Of a DNA stretch of 64,000 bases, positions 54,701 to 63,100 are shown piece by piece; position 1 is the stretch's first letter, and every line of letters starts with the position of its first letter. Source of the DNA: Craspedostauros australis (lineage: Eukaryota > Bacillariophyta > Bacillariophyceae > Mastogloiales > Achnanthaceae); contig JAMXDE010000008.1 of the NCBI GenBank assembly GCA_026770025.1, forward strand, positions 1,116,001-1,180,000. The letters are read 5' to 3'. The notes beneath the pieces are model-generated. The model was not told where the DNA came from and searched no databases. It saw only the letters and a list, made by a program, of their open reading frames with translations. A program made the position numbers and the translations under genes.

Positions 54701-55545
54701 CTTCTCTCTCCGTTCAAGTATCGTCCTCCTCACGAGCTCATCCTCGGCCTCCGTAAACCCTGCGCATGAGTTGATATCAGGATTGAGAGAGCGATTCCAC
54801 TTGGCCGACACCATGGTGGGATTCCTGTTGGGGAAGTGGTAGAGATTGGCCTTCAATGTTGGCGATGGATCGTTCTTGTATGCCTTCATGCACAGCGTCA
54901 GTCTGCGCTGATCATCCTTGTTCCACTGGCTGTGATCGAGGGATGGGTTCAAGAGCGATTGGTTGATCCGGGCCAGAATCTGCTTGATGTTCTTGGTGTG
55001 ACCGAGCATCGCAGACACCGTCATGACTCCATGAAAATCCAGCACATGCTGAGGACCGAGCGCGGCCATGGTTGCGAGCATGACGCGGTCTTCTTCGATG
55101 GTCCAGTCTGCGTGGATGGGCTTGAGCTGCGTTTCGTAGGCGTGGAGGCAATCCCATGCAGTCAGCTTGCCCTTCGATTCTTCATGTATTTCTGGTTCTG
55201 CTTGCGTTCCTGCTGTTGGCGGCGATGAGGCTCGCAAGCGATTGATGGACTCAGCGACTTGCTCCCAATCCAGCACGCAGTGTCGTTGGCTGTCATTCAC
55301 ATTCCGTCGTTCTTTGTCTACTCGCGACTGTGATTGTGGATAAACCAACGTGAGGTTTGCATCTGCACCTTCCCCACTCTTCTCGTTGCGACGATTCTGC
55401 TCTTTGCGTGCTTCTGCCATGTGTACCATCTCGAGCATGAGGAGGCTCTCCTGCTTGTTCAACTTTGGTGTTGGATCCATGGTGATGAACTGGTAGCGCA
55501 TCCGGTACTCTTCCATCGACCTTTCGCTGATCTTGGTGGCAGGCT
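51378..55545 (-). repeat. Right arm of inverted segmental duplication
   Basis: This stretch is the inverted partner of 1-4250. Position 55545 pairs with base 1, so homology may continue beyond 55545 against DNA left of the window. Gene order, the 85-bp space between the two converging genes and the 5' flank of the PPR gene are all shared. The arm is slightly shorter because it lacks the 18-bp array. Confidence 0.93.
51706..54219 (+). CDS. Pentatricopeptide repeat (PPR) protein, copy 2
   Basis: This 837-residue paralogue of the gene at 1324-3909 has the same presequence-like start (MRRSICRRLVASHLRDLRS) and the same PPR units. Differences by eye: the Thr/Ala minisatellite block is nearly absent (28 residues shorter), a four-residue duplication reads SAINSAINNGD where copy 1 has NAINNGD, and there are scattered single changes such as SGP-type swaps between Ser, Gly and Asp. 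The frame is open throughout. The frame also stays open upstream to 51394, but the stretch is 5' UTR by comparison with copy 1, where only the inner ATG is kept. Confidence 0.88.
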   Translation: MRRSICRRLVASHLRDLRSLSRTAICSGDAVQARSSLPFSSFTRNATLAGTPDITTAPSTWNTYRRLSASTQPSAPGATPPSDATTAADTTTTSSGNSGNTSNQSLSASTNEFLESLKQPNRDPNRQYSEECYRLLEAWMHVARTHKSHRAAKDGEALLLAVEDEIMEGLEQNQMPESKQSKQPNALRTSRLHYDLILNAYSSCSASVEVAESAERLLGEMMSNAGQRKEVRPNTKSFNIVIYCWAKSKSPDAAMHVQRLYQQMQRYHQTEWGDASSPPPLSSSPMEANESTVAHGTTSTDNLTPTTTDAATATATAEGTHVGSKPNARTLTGVLESLSTIDEILSLLKSAIDEAQRGSHEAFPLDSVVFSTAIRTISQNHRTRSGATAAESILRMLEGYADSVGLTRATSVIANSQIYSMVLHAWAQCESTEHRGDATQRAQDILVHMVEGYKQGKNQKPNTRSFTTCIGAWSHCAKNVPHAAVRAEQLLDTLLALHEAFPDDTDFAPDTSIGNAVLSAWSRSDQSIDHVLRAFDKLKTFARPDLFSYNCLLHAHSRKGDVPSALALLDWMEGVEQATDGGTDHDGGEDSDDPSSIRIMPDTLSYNNVMSAIANSRSNSGSSSRSSESDASACDPEELLRRMLSNNISPSIITYTSLLRALDDVDRAMEYLEDDMIPDPRLQPDHVTFDVMVRKCSSAINSAINNGDSVDTRSHLQMLDRLLQHMKPVPKLRDSIFCNIIQTCSARLASAGRDGSSNRHGDDMADEERRHEEWIQHVAPVVAECKRRGVVSRKVLMLLRRGSIRPSRSTMERVLGTADTHSMPREWSRNVPRQHRP

Positions 55546-56428
55546 TCTTGCCCCGGTTGAACTGGGCGACTGATTCGATCATCCTGGCATGGAACCGATT
55601 CCATACGTCGTCAACACCATCCTGAAGGCTTCCACTGTTATCGTCGTCAGCGATGTCATCTGTATTGCTTGCAAATACATCGCGCACCACTGCCCGAATC
55701 AGATCATCCTCCTTGGGCATGAAGGGCGGCGATAGATGATGGAAGAAGGACTCGCGGATCAGTTGCTGTCGCCGGATGAAATCCTTGTTGGGAGCAGGCA
55801 TAGAACCGGCGGGATCCACAAAGAAGGTCCGGGTCCACTTGCGATCAGGGTCGTACCGGAACAGATGACGCCTGATGTAGGAGACGCGCGTTACGGCACC
55901 CGGAACTTCTTCTTGTTGTTGTTCCTGCCGTTGGGGTGGCGGTTGCTGCCAGCCATTCTTGTTGCTGCTTCTATGGATGTTGCTGTGGCTGTCACTGTCG
56001 TTGTTATCGTCACCCTCCTTCGAAGTGCGGCTGGTTACTGCCAACGACGCAGCGTTCCCAGTGGGTGGCGTCTTGCTGTAGCGTTTGCCACTTTGGGGGA
56101 ACATGTACTTCCATTGGACGAGACTGATGTTCTGCTGCTGCTCCATGTCTATCCCTTCTTCGTTCTCTTCATCATCAATGGCATCCCAATGCAGCCGAAT
56201 CTGTTGGATGCATTGCGCTGCCTTGCGTCTGTTCTCCATTTTCTGCTTTGCAACGAGCTGCAGCGCTTCCAGGATCTTGGCCTGTGCCTTGCGGTTGGCA
56301 GTCAGCGACTCTTGGATGGAGCTCTTGACCTTGTCTGGGATGCCATTCTGCTTCCGTTGCAGCTGGGCTTGTGATCGTGGGAGACGACTGCCACTTTTGA
56401 GTGCGATGCGTCTGGAACGGCTCGCCAT
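54305..56428 (-). CDS. SNAPC4-like Myb/SANT protein, complete (copy 2)
   Basis: This 707-residue, single-exon protein is the full-length version of the gene cut at the window start. The N-terminus is basic (MASRSRRIALKSGSRLPRS) and continues into a helical region (LTANRKAQAKILEALQLVAKQKMENRRKA) like the oligomerising N-terminus of SNAPC4. A degenerate Myb half-repeat (SERSMEEYRMRYQF), further Myb-like repeats (WTIEEDRVML, AKWNRSLNPDI, FTEAEDELV) and NRSVYQVKTRWLDM follow. The tail is Asp/Asn/Gly/Lys-rich. If it is the SNAPC4 homologue, it would recognise snRNA promoters for Pol II and Pol III in the nucleus. Assignment rests on repeat order, not on an alignment. Confidence 0.78.
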   Translation of the reverse strand: MASRSRRIALKSGSRLPRSQAQLQRKQNGIPDKVKSSIQESLTANRKAQAKILEALQLVAKQKMENRRKAAQCIQQIRLHWDAIDDEENEEGIDMEQQQNISLVQWKYMFPQSGKRYSKTPPTGNAASLAVTSRTSKEGDDNNDSDSHSNIHRSSNKNGWQQPPPQRQEQQQEEVPGAVTRVSYIRRHLFRYDPDRKWTRTFFVDPAGSMPAPNKDFIRRQQLIRESFFHHLSPPFMPKEDDLIRAVVRDVFASNTDDIADDDNSGSLQDGVDDVWNRFHARMIESVAQFNRGKKPATKISERSMEEYRMRYQFITMDPTPKLNKQESLLMLEMVHMAEARKEQNRRNEKSGEGADANLTLVYPQSQSRVDKERRNVNDSQRHCVLDWEQVAESINRLRASSPPTAGTQAEPEIHEESKGKLTAWDCLHAYETQLKPIHADWTIEEDRVMLATMAALGPQHVLDFHGVMTVSAMLGHTKNIKQILARINQSLLNPSLDHSQWNKDDQRRLTLCMKAYKNDPSPTLKANLYHFPNRNPTMVSAKWNRSLNPDINSCAGFTEAEDELVRRTILERREKKKTQAIEPIRWTQYAREYFPNRSVYQVKTRWLDMAEPGDLMETYEKAALSTRLKKDQDILSAEDFVVQTVPMNIDTNMNMDVDVHVGGTHGGGGSGGKKNGSSNHHGDNSDSTSDVNGDTRTKKKQKKQKL

Positions 56429-56731
56429 TGTTGACAGCTATCTGTCCGTATGGAGATGGATGGTTGATTGGATGGTTATGTGAAGAATTGATGATGGATG
56501 ATGATGGATGAAGATGGGCGATGACGATGGGAGGTGTTGCCCAGAACGCAAGGTGTTGAGGTGTTGAGGTGTTGATGTGTTGGTGTGTTGGTGTGTTGAT
56601 GTGGCTGTGTTGTTTGTCTGTTGTGATCTCACAGTCCCGTGACCCTTCCACCGTTGAAGACGTACGTAGGACCAGTACAAAATTTCTCACGTAGAACCTG
56701 TAGAAACAGTACTAGAACAAAATCCTGAACA
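56429..56731. other. Spacer between Myb copy 2 and the LINE
   Basis: It contains a GTGTTGAGGT/GTGTTGGT tandem repeat (about 56551-56602), which is the Myb leader read backwards. The 5' end of the retrotransposon must lie near here, but I cannot fix it. Confidence 0.55.
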
Positions 56732-59140
56732 ATGGTGCGCACCGACGCACAAAACCGTTCTGGCACAAGCAACCAGACCACTCATTCGACATTGACAATG
56801 GCACGAGGACGATCAGGAAGAGGAGGGCGTCAGGCCCGTGGCACTAGCTCCAGAGGAGGAGGCCGCGGCGGTAAGCGACAGTCCAGAGACTCTCCGGGCA
56901 AAAAGACGGCGAAAACGTGCCCCTCTGAAAACGAGAACCGTTGGATTTGGAGCCACCAGCACGAGCGAAGCTGGGGAGACGTTCTTCGCGAGCGCAACCT
57001 GATGACACGAGGCTACGAGCCTTTCCTGGCAGCGACCGGGGAAGAAGGAGCATTGGACGAGACGATCGCCTTTGTCAAGGAGATGAGGGACGACCTGGCG
57101 AATGGAGCATCCTTCCCACAGTGGAAAGAGCTTTTCAGTGATGCCTACGATAACAAGCTCCCCGCGGAGTCCAACCTGGTGATGATCCAAATCATGGTGA
57201 GACTGTTGGCGACTTCGAACATCTTCTCGTCAGCGCTGTGGAAACTGGGGCAGATCCGATCCACCCATGAGACTGCGGCATGGATCGCCGCCAGAACCGT
57301 CTTCATGGAAGTCAAGGGCATCCATCTGGACAACGACGACGAAGAAGTACCACAAGCCAGCTCCCCGAATCCAACGTCCAAGAAGAAATCGCGTACGCCA
57401 AGACACAAAGTGAAGGCTTACCCGCGAAAAAACCCACAAGCGCGGGAACTGGTCAGCGTCAACGACGTGCTCAGCGAATACCATAAGACGTTCTTCGACG
57501 TGCGACTGCCAATGTCAAGGGAAGGCAGCGACACCCCTCTCACACAGGTCATTGCAGGACTCAACACCCTGCGAGCGTTCATCTTCCGCGCAGACTCCAA
57601 GTCTCAGATACTGGCATGGCGGAAAAGCAGGGAGCTACGCCCATGGACTGCAGCGGACGTCGCATGGACCAATCGGGAGACCCTGAAGCAATTCGTGGAT
57701 AGCCTCTACGCGCGTACGGGCTTCATGACCTACACCCAAATCTGGGTTGCTCACAAAAGGGACCTCGAGGTCTTTGACGACGACGGTACACTCGCAGCGG
57801 CCGCGATCTCCTTCAGGAAGTCAGATATCCAGGAGCATAACATCATGGCGGCGGGCTGGCTCTTCGGGAGCCACAGCACCATGAACACGGATGATCTGGC
57901 TGAGGTGATCAACGATCACGAACTCGTGAAGAACCACTGTGTGGTCCAGCTCCGCATCCGCGAGATCCAGCTGGTGAAGAGACGAGGACGGCGCTCTGAG
58001 TTGGATGACTTCCGCAGCAGGCCAAGGGCAACCCACATCATGTGCGGTGAATCGAAGTCCACGGTATGCCGAATCGCGATGAAAGACATGTTCAACAATC
58101 GAGCGGACACGGTGAGACTTCTTGGGAAGCAAATGCGGTTCATGCCGGATGCCCTCGACCAGCGATTCCACCATCCCCCCTCCGAGTTGGCAAATCTCAG
58201 CTCCATGGTAGCACACCAGACCGCGTTCGAAAAGAAAATGGTCACCCAAGGGGTCTACTCTATCATGCAGCTGGACGTGGAAGTCCCAATTTGGAGATTG
58301 ACACTGCGGGAAGTCATCATGAACCTTCGGTCGTTCGACAATCCGGACTATACATTGTTCGTGTCCGTTGATACGGACAAGTTTGATCGCAATCGCACTT
58401 TCTTCGTCTTTCACCCCAAACGACAAGTCGAAGCAAGGGAACTAATCTCCAAGTTGCCCTTCTTCTGCAGCAAGAAGCTTGATCACAAGTGTCAAGGCTG
58501 GTTTACCCCAGAGGCCTGGGCCCAAAACGAATTCTACGAGGTAGACTGGGAGACTGGTCTGGTTCGGAGCAAAGAAGAGCTTGAAATGGGGCAGCTCGCG
58601 CAAGCAGGCGCTCACTTTCTGGACCTTGACGAAGATGAGATGGTCGGGCTGTCAGCCGAGGACGTGGGATGGGAAGGCTATGTGGACGAACACGGGAACA
58701 TGAAGCCGGTTCCTCTTCTGAAGTTCGAAGTAGAAATGACGGCCAATCCCAGCACCCAGAACGGCGACAACGGAACAGTCGCGACGTTCGCCACAGCCAC
58801 GGTAACACAGCAAGCCGCCCACATCAGCGCTGCTATTGGTAACACGGCAAAGCAAAAATTGGCAAGACCCCAACAGTTTGCAACGGACCCAACTGCCAAG
58901 ACCGACTTCGATCCCGACGACCCTGGCACCAGCATCCCCGAAGAGGACGAACAAGAAACCGACGAGAGCGACCAAATGAAGGGCCAACGATCGGGTGAAG
59001 GAGAAGCAGATGGAAACAGTTCCAGCGACACCGTCGAGGACGAGAGCAAGGAGGACAGCTCGGGAGACGCCGCAATGGCGGACCCAATGGACACCGATCC
59101 AATTGCAACCATGGGCCAAGGAGCCAACAACCAGGAGTAA
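56732..59140 (+). CDS. LINE ORF1 protein
   Basis: This is an 802-residue open frame. The N-terminus is Arg/Gly-rich (GRSGRGGRQARG), a typical RNA-binding RGG region. The central part is a long folded segment with no motif I recognise (no clear CCHC knuckle and no RRM signature). The C-terminus is acidic and Ser/Asp/Glu-rich. Position just before the endonuclease frame suggests the RNA-chaperone-like ORF1 of the retrotransposon, but the family is unknown to me. Thirteen A residues run on from the stop codon (59139-59151). An ATG at 56798 (MARGRSG) is an alternative start. Confidence 0.7.
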   Translation: MVRTDAQNRSGTSNQTTHSTLTMARGRSGRGGRQARGTSSRGGGRGGKRQSRDSPGKKTAKTCPSENENRWIWSHQHERSWGDVLRERNLMTRGYEPFLAATGEEGALDETIAFVKEMRDDLANGASFPQWKELFSDAYDNKLPAESNLVMIQIMVRLLATSNIFSSALWKLGQIRSTHETAAWIAARTVFMEVKGIHLDNDDEEVPQASSPNPTSKKKSRTPRHKVKAYPRKNPQARELVSVNDVLSEYHKTFFDVRLPMSREGSDTPLTQVIAGLNTLRAFIFRADSKSQILAWRKSRELRPWTAADVAWTNRETLKQFVDSLYARTGFMTYTQIWVAHKRDLEVFDDDGTLAAAAISFRKSDIQEHNIMAAGWLFGSHSTMNTDDLAEVINDHELVKNHCVVQLRIREIQLVKRRGRRSELDDFRSRPRATHIMCGESKSTVCRIAMKDMFNNRADTVRLLGKQMRFMPDALDQRFHHPPSELANLSSMVAHQTAFEKKMVTQGVYSIMQLDVEVPIWRLTLREVIMNLRSFDNPDYTLFVSVDTDKFDRNRTFFVFHPKRQVEARELISKLPFFCSKKLDHKCQGWFTPEAWAQNEFYEVDWETGLVRSKEELEMGQLAQAGAHFLDLDEDEMVGLSAEDVGWEGYVDEHGNMKPVPLLKFEVEMTANPSTQNGDNGTVATFATATVTQQAAHISAAIGNTAKQKLARPQQFATDPTAKTDFDPDDPGTSIPEEDEQETDESDQMKGQRSGEGEADGNSSSDTVEDESKEDSSGDAAMADPMDTDPIATMGQGANNQE

Positions 59141-59151
59141 AAAAAAAAAAA
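59139..59151 (+). repeat. A13 run directly after LINE ORF1
   Basis: Thirteen consecutive adenines begin with the last bases of the ORF1 stop codon. The following 276 bases to the endonuclease frame are A/C-rich and without a gene. Confidence 0.95.
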
Positions 59152-59427
59152 CATACATCTATACATTAAAGAGACAGGAGGAGACAGAAGCGAAAACGCG
59201 AAACAACAACGACTCACAGAACAGCAACAAACACGACAAGCATCAGCGCACGATTATACCAACAACAGGGGCGGACTGACAAGCTGCATACACATCCTCA
59301 TCAGAAGCAACGCACAGACGAACGAATCAGAGGACAACACCACTAAAATAGTGGACCAACAACAACCACGAATTCTGGCAAGGACCAGAGCCGCCGATCT
59401 GTACCACAGTGTACTAGAAACGGCAAG

Positions 59428-60153
59428 ATGACAGACAACACTGTCGACACACAAGCGAGTAGGCTAAACGATGCTTGCGGGGATGCGATGACCACGAAGT
59501 CAGGAGATACGATACGAATTGTATTTCAGAACGCATCTCAGATCCCCATCCATTCATACCAACAGAAGAACGAAGAGATCTTTGACTTCATCAGGGCGAG
59601 CGGACTGGACATGCTATGCATGGCAGAGACCAACGTGAGATGGGACTACGTTCAACCGGCAGACCAGTGGGCCGAACGAGGGCGACGGATAGTACCCAGG
59701 TCAAAGCACGTATTCTCATACAACACCCACGAAACGAAACGCGATCCCAGAATCTACGGTGGAGCAGGGGTAGTGATGACTGCCCAACTGGCGGCTCGCA
59801 CCTTTCAACACGGGGTCGACGAGAGCGGTATGGGCCGATGGTGCTGGACACTGTCGGAAGGCAAAGGAGGCAAATCCCTCAGAGTCATCGCAGCCTACAG
59901 GCCGTGTCGATCCACCGACGGATGCAACACAGTATGGGCGCAACAAGTGAGGGCGCTGGCCGCGGAAGGCCGAAACGAAGATCCTCACGAAGCTTGGGCC
60001 AAGGACTTGCAGAAAGAACTGCGACGATGGAAGGCACAAGGAGAGGCCATTGCCCTGGGAGTAGACCTGAACAACGACTCCCTGGACAGTGTCATATCCA
60101 GGCAGTACAAGTTGGCCGGTTACGAGCAGCGTTTGGGCGCGGCAAGTCCATGA
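59428..60153 (+). CDS. LINE APE-like endonuclease frame
   Basis: This is a 241-residue frame with hallmarks of the apurinic endonuclease-like domain: IRIVFQNASQIP, DMLCMAETNVRW (metal-binding Glu), YGGAGVVM, LRVIAAYRPC and GVDLNND. It nicks target DNA for target-primed reverse transcription. The frame ends before the usual C-terminal SDH motif. Its stop overlaps the ATG of the next frame as ATGA (60150-60153). Homology seems to carry on in the other frame just upstream (AFGRGKSMTTKV reads more naturally), so this may be a single frame shift in a once continuous ORF2 rather than a true gene boundary. Confidence 0.75.
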   Translation: MTDNTVDTQASRLNDACGDAMTTKSGDTIRIVFQNASQIPIHSYQQKNEEIFDFIRASGLDMLCMAETNVRWDYVQPADQWAERGRRIVPRSKHVFSYNTHETKRDPRIYGGAGVVMTAQLAARTFQHGVDESGMGRWCWTLSEGKGGKSLRVIAAYRPCRSTDGCNTVWAQQVRALAAEGRNEDPHEAWAKDLQKELRRWKAQGEAIALGVDLNNDSLDSVISRQYKLAGYEQRLGAASP

Positions 60154-63100
60154 CCACGAAAGTACTGTTCACTGACGACGCCGGACAGGTACACGAGTGC
60201 GATGAACAACACGAGATTGTCTCCGCCTGCATCCGAGAGAACAAGAAGCGATTCTCACAGGCCAACCGCACCCAATGTATGGTTGGGCCAGGCAAAGCCC
60301 TGATGGACCGTATCTGGGTCCCGGAACTAGCGAAACAGCTGATTGCAGCAGAAGGACCGTGGCCGCCTTCGATCGATCCGATGGTCCGAACTCTTCTGGA
60401 GTGCCTCGAGCCTGTCGTTCCAGACGACACTCAGCTAGAGGTGAAAGACCATGCGAAGGCCTGGCGCAAGCAGACAGAACTCACGAATTCCGAACCGAGC
60501 TGCCCACACTTTGGGCATTACAAGGCGGCCGCAAAGGAGCCCGCACTTGCCCGAGTGGATACCATTCTACGAGAGATCCCGTATCAAACCAGTCACTCTC
60601 TGAAGCCTTGGCAATGTATTACCGACGTTGAGATACTCAAGAAAGCGCAAGTGTTCAATATTGAGAAGATGCGCACGATCCAGCTGATGGACGCGCAATT
60701 CAATATGAATAACAAACGACTCGGTCGGCAAATGATGCGTACGGCGGAAGCGGCAGGATGGCTGTCAGGATTCCAATTTGGAAGCAGGAAGCGCAGGTCG
60801 GCGATGAGTGCAGCGCTGAACAAACGGCTCACCATCGATTTGGGTTATCAGCGGAAAGTCGCGCTGTCCTTTTGCTCCAACGATGCGAAATCGTGTTACG
60901 ACAGAATCGTTCCAAACTTCGCCGCGGCAGCAATGATGGCCGCAGGGGCCAATGCCTCTGCTACGAGGTGCATGTTCAAGACCCTGCGAGACTCACGACA
61001 CTTCATTAGCACAGCCTACGGCGTTTCCAGCCGATACTACGAGAAAGACGCGGAGTGCGATATGCACGGAATCGGCCAGGGCAACGGCGCAGGCCCAGCG
61101 ATCTGGGCCGTCATAAGCTCGGTGATGTTCAAGGCCATGACCCGACTGGGGCACACGTCGTCGCTGGTCACTCCGACAGGAGCGTACATACCCATCCTGG
61201 GTTCGGCCTTTGTCGACGACACGGACTTAATCAGAATCGAACGACCGCAGCGAAATGACGCAGATGTCTCCAGCTTCCGAAGGACGGTCCAAGACTGGAG
61301 CCGACTCCTTCAAGTCACAGGAGGAGCTCTGGTGCCGGAAAAATCAGCCTGGTGGGCCACGCAGCCAGAGTTTGTCAAGGACAAATGGGTGTGGAGCGAT
61401 AGCGAGACTTCGGTAACCATCAGCATTGACGATGGCCGAGGAGGAAGCGCCGTGATCCCGAGCAGGACGATGTCACAACCAGTGTTCACACTGGGGGTGT
61501 TTATCTCGTTCGATGGGAACAACGAGGAGCAAATCCAGATCTTGCGGAAGAAAGCAGAAGACTTCGGTGGAAGGATGCGTATGGCGCAGATCTCCACGGA
61601 CGACGCAAGGTCGGCTCTCACGCTGCGGTTCATGAAATCCATCGAGTACGTCATGCCGGTTGTCCAGCTAACTCCACTTCAGTGGCGATACATCATGGCC
61701 CCAGCCTTACTGGCAGCCCTGCCCAAAATGGGATGCTCGCGGACTCTACCCCGGGACTTAGTGTACGGCACGAAATCGCTCGGTGGCTTGGGCATCGTCA
61801 ACCCGGCGAATTCTCAGTTGATGGCACAGATCCAGCTGGCATTCGACGAGGTGCACCGGGAAACTCAGACGGGCAAAATGATTGTCTGCTCTATACAAGC
61901 GCTCAAAGAAGAGCTGGGTGTGGGAGGATCTCTATTCCAACACTCGTTCTCCAGAATGGGGCACTGCGCAACCAGATGCTGGGTATCCGGCCTGTGGAAA
62001 CAGGTGCAGGGAACAGGCATCGAAGTGTGCGAGTTCACTTCGTCTTGGAAACCCCAACGGCGAGGCGATGCTTTCTTCATGGATTTATGGGTCCAACAGC
62101 AAGTGAAGGGAGCACAGCTCTATCACCTGAACATGGTCCGCCATAAGATGGGGGTGATGCGGTTGTCGGATATCGTTTCCGCGGATGGCACCAGAATCAT
62201 GCCTGAAGCGCACGATGGCACTCTGACTTCTGGAATGCCGCAGCAATGGGCACGACAACCCGAACGGCTCCCCAGTGGCTGGTGGAAGGAATGGCAACAA
62301 TGGTGCAAGTCGATGTGCTTTCGAGGTCTGCTTTTGAACAAGCCCCTCGGTAGGTGGCAGCGAGAGGACGGGACATGGCGTTGGTGGAAGGCACCATACC
62401 AGGATGATATTTTTGATCTGGACGCTGATCCAGTCCTTCGTTACCGACCCCTTCCACGACGGCGCACCCGCTGCCAGCAGTACTCTCTGGCCGCGCCTGC
62501 TACTGAAGTCCCAGCCGGCCTCAAACGAGTCTCTGTTGTTTACACTACACAGGGCATCGAATGGGACGGCCATATCGGACTGACATGCCCTCTTGAGGAG
62601 CCAGCTCCTGCATACGAGCCCATCGAAAACATGCGAGGGACCATCCCCTTTCAGGAAGTGGCACGGTCCGCGAACAGGGGTAATTTGGTTCTCGTGAGCA
62701 ACGGTTCGTTCAAGGATCAGCGGGGCACGTCGACATCGATCGCATACGATGTCCAGACCAGGGAGTACGTCTACTGCCATACGTTCGTCCCAGGACCGCC
62801 AGAGGTCCAGAGCGCCTACAGAAGCGAGCTCGCCGGAATTTGGGCGTCCCTTGCAATGGTGGCTGAGCTCCCTGGACTACAGGACGACTGTACCATCACC
62901 ATAGCTCTTGACGGTAAGCAAGCGCTCCTGCAAGCTCAAGAGGACTACCTACGACCACACCAACGGCACTGGGATATCCTCACCGAGATCCGACGGCTCC
63001 GACGTGGCATCAAAGCCACCCTGAAGTGGGAGTGGGTGAAAAGCCATCAGGACGACACAGGCAAGAAACTAACGCTGTTGGAACGGCTCAACGTGGAGGC

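Noticed and set aside
1-55545. The inverted copies as a pure assembly artefact
   Set aside because: The arms differ at many bases, in microsatellites and in a minisatellite, and have different inner flanks. Mis-joined alleles cannot be wholly excluded, so this is kept as the refutation test in the finding.
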